A DNA stretch of 64,000 bases from Rhodoferax saidenbachensis (GTDB taxonomy: Bacteria; Pseudomonadota; Gammaproteobacteria; Burkholderiales; Burkholderiaceae_C). A model generated the notes under the pieces. That model worked only from the letters and a program-made list of their open reading frames with translations. It did no database searches and was not told the DNA's origin. This document shows positions 1-8,560 of the stretch, piece by piece. Position 1 is the first letter of the stretch. The number at the start of each line of letters is the position of its first letter. Position numbers and translations under genes: made by a program. The stretch spans positions 124,001 to 188,000 of the forward strand of contig NZ_CP019239.1 in the NCBI RefSeq assembly GCF_001955715.1, given 5' to 3'.

Positions 1-378
1 CCGGCCACACAAACGCTGCTGTACCAACTGGTCTGCGCCTGCGTGCTGCTGCTAGGCGCCGCGCTGTTCACCGGCCAAACCAACATCCACTTCACCCCCC
101 AGGTCTGGGCCAACCTGGCTTTCCACACGCTGGTGGTGTCGTTCGCAAGTTTTCTGGTCTGGTTCTGGCTGCTGCGCCACTACCTGGCGTCACGCCTGGG
201 CGTGTTCTCGTTCATGACGCCGCTGTTCGGCATTGTCTTTGGCGCGTGGTTCCTGGACGAGCCGATTGAAATGAGCTTTGTGCTGGGCGCGGTCCCGGTG
301 TTGTTCGGGATTGTGCTGGTCAGTGGCGGCGCCTCGGTGACGCAATGGTGGGCGCGGTTGCGGCTGCAGATGGGTTGA
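1..378 (+). CDS. EamA/DMT-family inner-membrane transporter, C-terminal part
   Basis: The reading frame is open from the first base of the window, so this is the last 125 residues of a longer protein whose start lies upstream. It is almost entirely hydrophobic, with about four transmembrane helices separated by short basic loops. The pattern, including the late SFMTPLFGIVFG helix and the FLDEPI turn before another helix, is typical of the second half of EamA (drug/metabolite transporter) proteins, which are usually about 300 residues with ten helices. The substrate cannot be deduced. A GTG at 43 is internal and not the true start. Confidence 0.8.
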   Translation, partial: PATQTLLYQLVCACVLLLGAALFTGQTNIHFTPQVWANLAFHTLVVSFASFLVWFWLLRHYLASRLGVFSFMTPLFGIVFGAWFLDEPIEMSFVLGAVPVLFGIVLVSGGASVTQWWARLRLQMG

Positions 379-467
379 GGCGACAGCGCGTTCAATGACG
401 CATGCGCAGCGCGGGACGCCGTGCTTCAGGACCCCGCATCGCGACTTGGCCCGATCATCGAGGGTGT

Positions 468-530
468 AGCTACTATCAAATTTATAGTGGCTTGCGCAGA
501 TGACATAAGGGCTGGGGGCCAATTTGGCAT
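468..530 (+). repeat. Dispersed ~60-nt intergenic repeat, copy A
   Basis: Matches the window-wide repeat: a short A/T-rich imperfect hairpin (ctatcaaatttatag), then gcttgcgca, a variable 8-10 nt, agggctgggggcc and aatttggcat. It lies in the 249-bp spacer between the transporter and the GAF gene. The rest of that spacer shows nothing recognisable apart from a GC-rich leader. Confidence 0.75.
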
Positions 531-627
531 ATGAACCAACCCCTGGGGCCAAACGCATTAAAGTACGCTGGTGTTCGGCAAATGCAATGCCACCCCCGCC
601 CCGGGGTGGCCGTGAAGGCAGAAATCT

Positions 628-1125
628 ATGATCCCAGCACCCATCCCCAGCAACGAGGACGACCGCCTTGCGGCGCTGCGTGAGCTGCTGATTCTGAACA
701 CGCCGCCGGAGCAGCGGTTTGACCGCATCGTGGCATTTGCGGCGCAGGAGTTTGATGTGCCGCAGGCGTTGATCTCGCTGGTGGACGCGGACCGGCTGTG
801 GTTCAAAGCCAAAGTCGGGTTGGATATTGAAGAGAGCACGCGCAGCGATTCGTTTTGCGCCCACGCCATTCTGGTGGACGAACCCACCGTGGTGCTGGAC
901 GCCCGGATGGACCCCCGGTTTGCCGACAACCCCAATGTGATCACGGGGGCCAATATCCGCTTTTATGCGGGGGCGCCGCTCACGCTGCCCTCGGGGCAAA
1001 ACGTGGGCACGCTGTGTGTGTTTGACCAGCAGCCCCACGAGGTGGATGACGTGGCCCTGGCGGTGCTGAGCGTGCTGCGTGATCTGGTGGTGGAAGAACT
1101 GTTGCGCAAAAAGGCCCTGGCATGA
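628..1125 (+). CDS. GAF domain-containing protein
   Basis: 165 residues, almost all one GAF domain (about 20-160). The features are an N-terminal helix with LNTPPEQRFDRI, the strand motif ALISLVDADRLWFKA, the DSFCAHAIL segment, and the FYAGAPL...GTLCVFD hairpin near the C-terminus. This layout is common in free-standing GAF proteins and in the sensory part of cyclic-di-GMP enzymes and histidine kinases. The ligand is unknown. The stop overlaps the start of the next gene by 4 bp (ATGA), so the two are very probably translated together. A purine-rich gaaggca precedes the ATG. Confidence 0.85.
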   Translation: MIPAPIPSNEDDRLAALRELLILNTPPEQRFDRIVAFAAQEFDVPQALISLVDADRLWFKAKVGLDIEESTRSDSFCAHAILVDEPTVVLDARMDPRFADNPNVITGANIRFYAGAPLTLPSGQNVGTLCVFDQQPHEVDDVALAVLSVLRDLVVEELLRKKALA

Positions 1126-1538
1126 CGGCGCCGCACAGCGAGCCACAGCGCGATATCCTGGTGGTGGAGCAGGCCGCCATGGTGGGCAGCATCATCGTGT
1201 CCACCGCGCGCCAGCTGAATATGCCGAACGTGCGCCTGGCCACCAGCATCCGCGGGGCGCAGCAGTTGCTGGAGCAACATGCCTTTAGCGGCCTGATTGC
1301 CTCGTTGAATGACGAAGCCCCGGCGCTGGAAATGATTCAGAACCTGCGCGATGGCCAGTACCGCACAGCAGCCAACGTCCCCTTGGCCGTGACGGCCACC
1401 GCGTGCGGCGTCGATCTGGCAAATTCCCTGCGTGGCTTTCTGGTGCGCCGCGTCTTGCTCAAGCCGTTCAAGGTGCGCGACGTGATCCTGACCATCCGCT
1501 TGTTGCAAGACGGCCCCCAGGAGAAACAGGCCGCTTAG
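1122..1538 (+). CDS. Degenerate response-regulator receiver-like protein
   Basis: 138 residues with the outline of a CheY-like receiver: a first strand ILVVEQ, a central region GLIASLNDE, a strand PLAVTAT and a late RRVLLKPF. The conserved Lys-Pro of the last loop and a Thr after strand 4 are present. The acidic pair after strand 1 is reduced to Glu-Gln, and the phospho-accepting Asp at the end of strand 3 appears to be Ser. It is therefore probably a pseudo-receiver that works without phosphorylation, perhaps as a partner of the GAF protein it overlaps by 4 bp. The fold assignment is by motif only. Confidence 0.6.
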   Translation: MTAPHSEPQRDILVVEQAAMVGSIIVSTARQLNMPNVRLATSIRGAQQLLEQHAFSGLIASLNDEAPALEMIQNLRDGQYRTAANVPLAVTATACGVDLANSLRGFLVRRVLLKPFKVRDVILTIRLLQDGPQEKQAA

Positions 1539-1555
1539 GCAGCAGGCCTGTGCTG

Positions 1556-1589
1556 CATGAAAAGGGGCCCCGCAGGGCCCCTTTTCATG
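1556..1589. terminator. Bidirectional intrinsic terminator
   Basis: A perfect 15-bp inverted repeat (arms 1556-1570 and 1575-1589, loop cgca) with a GC-rich stem flanked by aaaa/tttt. It sits between the convergent receiver-like gene (ends 1538) and the TerC gene (ends 1605), so it can serve both. Confidence 0.85.
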
Positions 1590-1604
1590 TACGCCTTGGC
1601 CGGC

Positions 1605-2378
1605 TTAAGCGGCGGGTGTGTCGGCCTTGCTGGCCGCCGCCAGCGCCTGGCGTTTGCTGCGGGCGCGGATGTTGAGGGCTTCCACCCCCAGCGAGAAGGC
1701 CATGGCCGCGTAGATATATCCCTTGGGGACGTGCTGGTCAAAGGCTTCGGCGGTCAGCGCCATGCCCACCATCACCAGAAACGCCAGGGCCAACACCTTG
1801 ACGGACGGGTGGCGGTCTACAAACTCGCCAATCGGCTTGGCGGCCACCAGCATCACACCGACCGAGGCCACCACGGCAGCCACCATCACGCTGATCTGGT
1901 CGACCATGCCCACGGCGGTGATGACCGAGTCCAGCGAGAACACGATGTCGATGATGGCGATCTGACCAATGATGGCCCAGAACAGCTTTTGGCCCGCGGC
2001 CTTGACGGCGGCCGTGTCGGTGACGGGGGCGGCATCTTGCTCACGCGCTTCCACTTCGACAAAAATTTCGTGCGAGGCCTTGTACAGCAGGAACAGGCCG
2101 CCGAGCAGCAGCACCAGGTCACGCCCGCTGAAGCCGTGGTTGGCCACGCTGAACAGGTCGGTGGTCAGGCTCATCACCCAGCTCAGCGAGAACAGCAGCA
2201 GCAGGCGCGAGACCATGGCAAAACCCAGGCCCAGGCGGCGCGCCTTGTCACGCATTTCCTGCGGCAGGCGGCCGACCAGGATGGAGATGAAGATGATGTT
2301 GTCTATGCCCAGGACGATTTCCAGGGCGGTGAGCATCGCAAAAGCGATCCACACATTGGGGTCAAGAAGGAATTCCAT
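1605..2378 (-). CDS. TerC family integral membrane protein
   Basis: 257 residues with about seven transmembrane helices. Two TerC hallmarks are visible: ALEIVLGIDNIIF near residue 20 and its pseudo-repeat IVFSLDSVITAVGM in the second half. Each carries a membrane-embedded acidic residue. TerC/Alx-type proteins are linked to metal handling, chiefly manganese efflux and metallation of exported enzymes, and historically to tellurite resistance. The length fits the short TerC class without CBS domains. It is transcribed alone, with a terminator hairpin just past the stop. The specific ion is inference. Confidence 0.9.
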   Translation of the reverse strand: MEFLLDPNVWIAFAMLTALEIVLGIDNIIFISILVGRLPQEMRDKARRLGLGFAMVSRLLLLFSLSWVMSLTTDLFSVANHGFSGRDLVLLLGGLFLLYKASHEIFVEVEAREQDAAPVTDTAAVKAAGQKLFWAIIGQIAIIDIVFSLDSVITAVGMVDQISVMVAAVVASVGVMLVAAKPIGEFVDRHPSVKVLALAFLVMVGMALTAEAFDQHVPKGYIYAAMAFSLGVEALNIRARSKRQALAAASKADTPAA

Positions 2379-2483
2379 GCGGTTCTTTTTGGATGAATAG
2401 AACCGCGAATGCTAGGGCTTATGGCCCTTTTGTGAAACCCCCGCCAGAAGGCGGCCCCAGGGTTCCCGGGGGGAATGCAGTTG

Positions 2484-2509
2484 CGCTTAAGGCCTTGTGG
2501 CCTTAAGCG
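2484..2509. terminator. Hairpin after the yebC-SPOR pair
   Basis: A perfect 11-bp stem (2484-2494 with 2499-2509, loop ttgt) lies immediately beyond the stop of the SPOR gene on the minus strand. On the plus strand it is followed by tttt. It is the likely terminator of the yebC-SPOR transcript, although the minus-strand side lacks a T-tract. Confidence 0.6.
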
Positions 2510-2515
2510 TTTTGC

Positions 2516-3103
2516 TTAACGCTGGAAAACCACCGCTTCGAGTTCCAACGCTCGGATGCGCTCGGCGGCGGTGTCAGCGTCCAGCCGGTTTTCAAACGGG
2601 CCCACGCGCACGGCGGTGAGCTTGCCTTTGGTCTTGGACTTGATCTCCTGCGTGTAGGCGGTCAGCCCCGCGCCGGTGAGTTTGCGCACGGCGTTGTGGG
2701 CATTGGTGGGCACGGCAAACAGTCCCACATTGATGTGAAAGCCCGCCGCCATGCTGGCGGCTGATGCGTGGGTGGAGAGTTGGGGTTTAGCCTTGGCCAT
2801 CGCCGGCATGGGAGCGGGCATGGGTGTGGGGGATGGCAGAGCCGGTTGTGCGGGGCTGGCGGGGGCCAGCGGCGCAGTTTCCATGGGTGCCGCGGGGCGC
2901 GTGGGGGCGGTACTGGCTTCTGCCGGTGCGGCTTCAGCAACCGGGGCCGATGCGGCGGGCGCGGGCACCACGGCTTGTGCCTCGGCCACGGGTTTGCCCT
3001 CGGCGTCTATCTCTTGCACCACTTCCGCGGGGGCGGACGGGTTCATCATGGACGCAGCGGTCATGCCGATGGCAACCGCAACTACCAAAGCCGGAGTGAT
3101 CAT
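2516..3103 (-). CDS. SPOR domain-containing protein with N-terminal membrane anchor
   Basis: 195 residues: one N-terminal hydrophobic segment (about 1-20), a long Pro/Ala-rich low-complexity linker (about 22-115), and a C-terminal SPOR domain (about 118-195). The SPOR domain has GFHINVGLFAV at its start and LTAVRVGPFENRLDA towards its end. SPOR domains bind denuded peptidoglycan glycan strands at division septa, so the protein is probably a periplasm-facing envelope or division factor. It starts only 3 bp after the yebC stop, so the two form an operon. No catalytic domain is visible. Confidence 0.85.
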   Translation of the reverse strand: MITPALVVAVAIGMTAASMMNPSAPAEVVQEIDAEGKPVAEAQAVVPAPAASAPVAEAAPAEASTAPTRPAAPMETAPLAPASPAQPALPSPTPMPAPMPAMAKAKPQLSTHASAASMAAGFHINVGLFAVPTNAHNAVRKLTGAGLTAYTQEIKSKTKGKLTAVRVGPFENRLDADTAAERIRALELEAVVFQR

Positions 3104-3106
3104 GGT

Positions 3107-3820
3107 TTAGCCCTTCAAGCCAACAAACACATTCTGTACGTCGTCGTTCCCGTCGATGCCGGCCAAAAAGGCTTCCACCTCTTCGAGTTGCTCGGCGCTC
3201 AAGTTGGCCGGGTCCACCGGGTTCTTGGCCTTGTAACCCAGCTTGGCCGACAGCACGGTAAAGCCATGGGCGGGCAGCGCGCGGCTCACCAGGTCCAGGT
3301 CGCCCGGGTCGGTCCAGAACAGCGTGTTGCCCTCTTCCTCACCCGCTTCAAAGTCCTGTGCGCCAGCCTCGATGGCGGCCACTTCGGCGTCGGCACCTGG
3401 GGCGGCGGGTTCGGCCTCAATCATGCCCAGGTGGTCAAAGTCCCACGACACGGAGCCGGAGGTGCCGAGCTGCCCTTTGCGGAACAACACCCGCATCTCG
3501 GGCGCGGTGCGCTTCACGTTGTCGGTCAGGCATTCCACCATCACCGCCACCTGGTGAGGCGCAAAACCTTCGTAAATCACATGCTCAAAGTGCACCGCCT
3601 CGCTGCCGATGCCCGCGCCCTTCTTGATGGCGCGCTCCAGCGTGTCCTTGGGCATGGACACCTTGCGGGCCTGCTCCAGTACCAAGCGCAGCTTGGAGTT
3701 ACCTGCCGGGTCAGCGCCGGCGCGTGCCGCCACCATGATGTCTTTGGCCAGTCGGCCAAACAGCTTGCCCCTGGCATTGGCCGCCAATTCCTTGCCTTTT
3801 GCTTTCCACTGCGCGCCCAT
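3107..3820 (-). CDS. yebC: YebC/PmpR family regulator or translation-associated factor
   Basis: 237 residues, the normal length for the family. The start at 3820 gives the family N-terminus [10 protein letters not shown], followed by basic [12 protein letters not shown], and is preceded by a ggaag ribosome-binding site. A longer open frame upstream is not conserved-looking. Motifs include [16 protein letters not shown] spacing, [13 protein letters not shown] and YEGFAP. YebC proteins were described as DNA-binding regulators, and more recent work links them to relief of ribosome stalling at proline-rich stretches. If that applies here, the very proline-rich SPOR protein encoded 3 bp downstream is a striking neighbour. 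Confidence 0.95.
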   Translation of the reverse strand: MGAQWKAKGKELAANARGKLFGRLAKDIMVAARAGADPAGNSKLRLVLEQARKVSMPKDTLERAIKKGAGIGSEAVHFEHVIYEGFAPHQVAVMVECLTDNVKRTAPEMRVLFRKGQLGTSGSVSWDFDHLGMIEAEPAAPGADAEVAAIEAGAQDFEAGEEEGNTLFWTDPGDLDLVSRALPAHGFTVLSAKLGYKAKNPVDPANLSAEQLEEVEAFLAGIDGNDDVQNVFVGLKG

Positions 3821-3917
3821 GTCGAATCTTCCTTGTATCTGTGTAGCGCTCGCGGGCGCTGGACTGTATGGGGGGTGATTTTGGCATGGGCTTGCACAGG
3901 ACCCAAGTAAAAGCGTG

Positions 3918-3980
3918 TGATTTGCTATGAAATCAGGAGCTTTTTGCGCATACCCCACAAGGGCCCGAGGCCAATTTGGC
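3918..3980 (+). repeat. Dispersed ~60-nt intergenic repeat, copy B
   Basis: Hairpin tgattt-gctatg-aaatca, then aggagct, tttgcgca, a variable stretch, agggcccgaggcc and aatttggc. It fills the spacer between the start of yebC and the end of the rhomboid gene. Confidence 0.75.
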
Positions 3981-4030
3981 TTGAAAACGGGCGGTTTGCG
4001 CGTTCCTGTGGCCCGTCCGTCCCCGGGCTT

Positions 4031-5704
4031 CTATTTCTTCTTGGTGGCCTGCAGCCCTTGGGTAATGGTCTCAATCCGCTGTGCAATTTCGGTCATTTCT
4101 GCTTGAATGACCGCCATGCGCGCTGGGTCGGCAGGCGCTGGTTTGCCCTCGGGGAAGACCGACTCCATGGCCAGCGACTCCTCCATCAGCTCTGTCATGC
4201 GTTGGGCTTCTTTCAGCAGGGGCAGGCGCGGATCGGTGGCGGGCAGGCGGGCCAATGCGAGTTCATCCCGCACTTTGCGCATCATGGGTGCATACACGGT
4301 GCGGCTGCGCTCGTCCGACTCGCGTTCAGACAGCTCGCCCGCCTTCACCTGCTGTGCTTCGGTCTGCAGGGCCGTGAACGTCTTGCCAAAGGACTGCATC
4401 CCTTGCGCAAACAGCAGCATCCCGCGCTGGTCCACCTGCGCTGCAGGTGCCAATGTCGCCACGCCAATGGTTGCCCCCGCTGCGATGGCCAGGCCGATGG
4501 TGGCGCGGCGGGTGTAGCTGCGCACGTATTTGTCCAGGTCAAAACGCCCTGGAAGCACGTAGGCCAGCAAACACCCGGCGACCAGCCCGCCCACGTGGGC
4601 GGCGTTGTCGATGCCCTGTTTGCCAAAACCCTGGGCCAGGGCGTACAGGATGAAGAAGGCCAGGCTGCCCAGCGTCTGTTTGCCCATGGTTTTGGGCAGT
4701 TGTTTGTGGTGCTGCACCAGCGCCACCAGCAGTGCACCGGTAATGCCGAATACCGCGCCAGACGCGCCCACCGAAACGGCACTTTGCGCCGCAAAATGCA
4801 GGCTCAAGGCACTGCCCACCAGGCCAGAGCCCAGGTAGATCAGCGCAAACAGGCGGTGGCCGTAAATGCGCTCCACCGCCACACCGGCGCTGTACAACCC
4901 CAGCATGTTCAGCGCCACGTGCATGAACCCGCTGTGCAGAAACATGGCGCTGGCCATGCGCCACCATTGCCCGCGCTGCACCTCCGATGCGGCATTGCCA
5001 CCCCAGCGCAGCAGCAAGTCGCTGGGCGTCCCCGCAAAAGCGCCTCCGTAGTTCAGCATGGCGATCCAGACCAGGGCGTTGATGGCGATCAGGCCATAGG
5101 TCAGCCACGGTATCGGGGCAAAGGATTTCAGCCGCTCCTGGTAGGCGCGTTCCTCTGCAATCTGGTTGTCCAGGGCCTGCAGCACCTGGCCGGGGCGGCT
5201 GTTCTTGTGGATGTGCTGCTGGACCAACTGGAGCAGCCTTTCCTGCGCGGCGTCATCCAGCGCAGACAGCACCAGCGAAGGGCGCAAGGGGTTGCGGCCG
5301 GTCAGGAAGCTGCGCTTGTCGGCAAGCCCTGCGGTGGGGTGCAGCAGCAGTTGCAGGACCGGGGCGTTTTGCACACGGGTGACGGAGGCGCTGGCGATGG
5401 CATCCCAGCGGTAGTGTTTGGTTTTCCCGTTGAAAACGGGGGACGCAATGCCTGCCTCATCCAGCGTAGCCAGCACCTTGCCGCTGTGCATCTGTTTGCG
5501 CAGGAACCAGTCCATGAGTGCCAACACGCCGAGCGTGATGGCGGCAACCCATAGCAGGACCCCGACGCTTTTGGTGCCCGGTATCGCGATGAGTATCGAG
5601 ATGGCGCCGCCCACCCAAAGCCACAAACGGGTCTTGCCTATCAGGCTGCTTTTGGAGGAATAAAAAAGCTCTGCGGACTGTACCGTCATCTGACCTGATT
5701 CCAT
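4031..5704 (-). CDS. Rhomboid family intramembrane serine protease with long extensions
   Basis: 557 residues. The rhomboid core covers about 195-390 with six helices. It has WWRMASAMFLHSGFMH (loop 1), HVALN with the oxyanion-type Asn at 266, the catalytic Ser at 315 in GASGAVFG, and the catalytic His at 370 in AAHVGGL. The N-terminal ~190 residues hold two further hydrophobic segments and a cytoplasmic-looking domain. The C-terminal ~150 residues, after one more helix, are hydrophilic and helical. Bacterial rhomboids are often 200-300 residues, so both extensions are unusual. An internal ATG at 5689 is an alternative start. It cleaves membrane-anchored substrates, unknown here. Confidence 0.9.
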   Translation of the reverse strand: MESGQMTVQSAELFYSSKSSLIGKTRLWLWVGGAISILIAIPGTKSVGVLLWVAAITLGVLALMDWFLRKQMHSGKVLATLDEAGIASPVFNGKTKHYRWDAIASASVTRVQNAPVLQLLLHPTAGLADKRSFLTGRNPLRPSLVLSALDDAAQERLLQLVQQHIHKNSRPGQVLQALDNQIAEERAYQERLKSFAPIPWLTYGLIAINALVWIAMLNYGGAFAGTPSDLLLRWGGNAASEVQRGQWWRMASAMFLHSGFMHVALNMLGLYSAGVAVERIYGHRLFALIYLGSGLVGSALSLHFAAQSAVSVGASGAVFGITGALLVALVQHHKQLPKTMGKQTLGSLAFFILYALAQGFGKQGIDNAAHVGGLVAGCLLAYVLPGRFDLDKYVRSYTRRATIGLAIAAGATIGVATLAPAAQVDQRGMLLFAQGMQSFGKTFTALQTEAQQVKAGELSERESDERSRTVYAPMMRKVRDELALARLPATDPRLPLLKEAQRMTELMEESLAMESVFPEGKPAPADPARMAVIQAEMTEIAQRIETITQGLQATKKK

Positions 5705-5917
5705 ACGGTTCCTGTGGAGATGGGTTGCTAAATTGACAGGACGAGTCTAGGTGCGTGTGCGGGCGTCGGGTATCCCCCATCCGGGTGATTCTGAATGGGG
5801 AGTAACCCTCGGGCGCCCCCGCAAAAATTGCTATCTTTTTTCATGCACTGGTGCCTAGAATCTTTGGCGTCGTTGCGCTGCCTGCCCGAATCTATCGACA
5901 AGAAAGAAGGTGACACC

Positions 5918-7470
5918 ATGTCTCTCTCTGACTACAAGATCTCGACCAAGCTGATACTGGCCTTCATTCTGGTATCCCTCATCGGTGCGGCGCTGGGTCT
6001 GTTTGCCATACGCAACATGAACGTGCTCAACGATGCCGACACCGCCCTCTACGAGAAGGAAACCCTGGGCCTCTCGCTGGTCAAAGAGGCCAACGTGCAG
6101 CGGTATGCGGCCGTGGTCGCGCTGCGCGACGCCATCATCGCCACCAATTTAGGCGCACGCAACGGCGCGCTCCAGCGCATCACCGCAGGGCGCGCCAAGA
6201 GCCTGGAACTCATGGCGCAGGCGCGTGAAAAAGCCAGCGACCCCGACACCCTGGCCGCTTTTGCCAAGGTGGAAGAAGCCTGGAAGGCCGACGAGCAGGC
6301 ACTCACAGGCATCCTCAAACTGCTGACCAGTTCAGAAATACAAGTGGACTCCCCGGTGCTGGAGTTCCTGGGCGCCAGCGTGGTGCAGCCCAGCATCAAG
6401 GTCGGGACGGCCATGACCGACCTGACCAAGGTGTTTGAGGAGAACGCCCACCGTGTGTCCGACAACAACTCCGCGATCTACGAAACCAGCCGCAATGTCA
6501 CGCTGGGCCTGATCGTGGTGTGTGTGCTAATCGGCGTGGGGCTGGGCGTGGTTATCAGCCGCAGCGTCACGCAGCCGCTGAACGTGGCCATGGACACCGC
6601 CCGTGCGGTGGCCGAAGGCGACTTGTCGCGCCCCATCAGTGCGCAGGGCAAGGACGAAGTGGCCCAGCTGCTGCAAACCCTGTCCTCCATGCAGGACAGC
6701 CTGGTCCAAGTCGTGTCCGCCGTGCGCACCGGGTCCGAGTCGGTGTCCACCGCCAGTTCCGAGATCGCCCAGGGCAACCAGGACCTGAGCGCGCGCACCG
6801 AAAGCCAGGCCAGCGCGCTGGAAGAAACCGCCGCCAGCATGGAAGAGCTGTCCTCCACCGTAAAGCAAAACGCGGACAACGCACGCCAGGCCAACCAGCT
6901 CGCACAAAGCGCCTCCACCGTGGCGGTGGAAGGCGGCGCTGTGGTGTCGCAGGTGGTGGACACCATGAAGGGCATCAGCGACAGCTCCAAACGCATTGCC
7001 GACATCATCAACGTGATCGACGGCATCGCCTTCCAGACCAACATCCTCGCGCTGAACGCGGCGGTAGAAGCGGCCCGCGCCGGTGAGCAGGCCGTGGTTT
7101 TGCGGTGGTGGCGTCGGAAGTGCGCAGCCTGGCCGGCCGCAGCGCCGAGGCGGCCAAGGAAATCAAAACCCTGATCGACGACAGCGTAAGCCGTGTGGAC
7201 CAGGGCACTGCGCTGGTGGACAAGGCGGGCAGCACCATGAACGAGGTGGTCACCAGCATCCGCCGCGTGACCGACATCATGGCCGAGATCAGCGCCGCCA
7301 GTAACGAGCAGAGCGCGGGTGTGTCGCAAGTGGGCGAAGCCGTCACCCAGATGGACCAGGCCACCCAGCAAAACGCCGCGCTGGTGGAAGAAATGGCCGC
7401 CGCCGCCAGCAGCCTCAGCGGCCAGGCCCGCGAGCTGGTGCAGGCGGTGTCGGTTTTCAAGCTGCGCTAG
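5918..7470 (+). pseudogene. Methyl-accepting chemotaxis protein, interrupted by a 1-bp frameshift
   Basis: The product would be about 517 residues: helix 1 (about 10-30), a periplasmic four-helix-bundle sensor (about 31-185), helix 2 (VTLGLIVVCVLIGVGLG), HAMP, and a cytoplasmic signalling hairpin. The frame breaks at 7090-7091, inside the most conserved tip motif. The sequence gagcaggccgtgg lacks one G relative to the codons for [14 protein letters not shown] seen in the other two receptors here. After the break the frame runs out at 7174 with a scrambled tail, while the true C-terminus continues in another frame to 7470 (ends SVFKLR, no NWETF tether). It is either a real inactivating mutation or a sequencing error. 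The start at 5918 has agaaggtg upstream. Confidence 0.85.
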
Positions 7471-7487
7471 GACGGTGCAGGGCTGCA

Positions 7488-7550
7488 GATTTGCTATCAA
7501 ATCAGTAGCTGATTGCGCAGATTCATCGGGGGCTGGGGGCCGATTTGGCA
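7488..7550 (+). repeat. Dispersed ~60-nt intergenic repeat, copy C
   Basis: gattt-gctatc-aaatc hairpin, agtagct, gattgcgca, gggggctgggggcc and gatttggca. It ends only 14 bp before the MYG1-type start codon, leaving no room for a promoter outside the repeat. Confidence 0.8.
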
Positions 7551-7564
7551 CCTAAAATCGGGGT

Positions 7565-8560
7565 ATGACTGACGCAAACACCACCACCACCATCGCCACG
7601 CACAGTGGCAGCTTCCACGCCGACGACGTTTTTGGCGTCGGCATTTTGATGGGTGTGTTCCCATCCCACACCCTCATCCGCACGCGCAAACAGGAGCTCA
7701 TTGAAACCGCCGACTTTGTGGTCGACGTGGGCGGCACCTGGGACGCCGCCACCGGCCGGTTCGACCACCACCAGCGCGGCTTTGACGGCGCGCGCCCCGC
7801 GCACGAGGTGGATGGCACAACCATCCCCGGCGTGGGCTACGCCAGCGCGGGTCTGGTGTGGACGGCGCATGGCACAGCCTACGTCAAAGCCTGGTCCAGC
7901 GCGCAGGGCCACACGCTGGACGCGCAAGCGGTAGAAGACATCGTGCGCTCCATCGACCACTCGCTGGTGCAGTACCTCGACATCGTGGACACCGGCCAGG
8001 GCGATGTGTCGCCCGGCATCTTTGGCCTCTCTAGCCTGATCGCCCAGCTCAACACCCACTGGATGGAAGAAAAAGGCATGGGCCAGGACACCAAGGCCCA
8101 ACTGCAAGAAACGCGTTTTCGCGAAGCCATCGCCATCACGCGCAAGTTTCTGGACCACGCCATCAGCAAAAAGGTCGCGCAGATCAGCGCCGTGGACACC
8201 GTGCGCGCCGCACCCCGTCTGGTCGGTGGCCGCGTGTTGCACCTGCAAGAGGGTGGCATGCCCTGGACCCGTGTGGTGGTGGACGAAATGCCCGAGGTCA
8301 TGTTTGTGATCTACCCCGACTCCGACGGTGACCAGTACCAGATCAAGACCGTGCCGGTAGAGCCCGGCTCGTTCACCGCGCGTATGGATTTGCCCCAGAG
8401 CTGGGCCGGCCTGCGCAACGAAGAGCTGGCCACCGTGACCGGCGTGGCCGACAGCGTGTTTTGTCACCTGAACCTGTTTATCGGTGGTGCGCGCAGCTTT
8501 GAGGGCGCCGTGCGTTTGGCCGAGCTGGCGCTGGCGCCGCAGGCGGCAGGCAGCGCCTGA
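7565..8560 (+). CDS. MYG1 family protein (DHH-like metal-dependent exonuclease/phosphoesterase)
   Basis: 331 residues, full length for MYG1 (UPF0160). Metal-binding motifs are intact: HSGSFHADD at 13-21, VVDVGG near 52-57 and the DHH motif at 67-69 (FDHHQ). Further family segments are FGLSSLIAQLN and the C-terminal WAGLRNEEL. Eukaryotic MYG1 is a 3'-5' RNA exonuclease, so the bacterial protein is probably a cytoplasmic nuclease, though its substrate is not known to me. The start follows repeat copy C by 14 bp, with only a short gggg before the ATG. The stop codon overlaps the next start (TGATG), so the next gene is translationally coupled. Confidence 0.92.
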   Translation: MTDANTTTTIATHSGSFHADDVFGVGILMGVFPSHTLIRTRKQELIETADFVVDVGGTWDAATGRFDHHQRGFDGARPAHEVDGTTIPGVGYASAGLVWTAHGTAYVKAWSSAQGHTLDAQAVEDIVRSIDHSLVQYLDIVDTGQGDVSPGIFGLSSLIAQLNTHWMEEKGMGQDTKAQLQETRFREAIAITRKFLDHAISKKVAQISAVDTVRAAPRLVGGRVLHLQEGGMPWTRVVVDEMPEVMFVIYPDSDGDQYQIKTVPVEPGSFTARMDLPQSWAGLRNEELATVTGVADSVFCHLNLFIGGARSFEGAVRLAELALAPQAAGSA

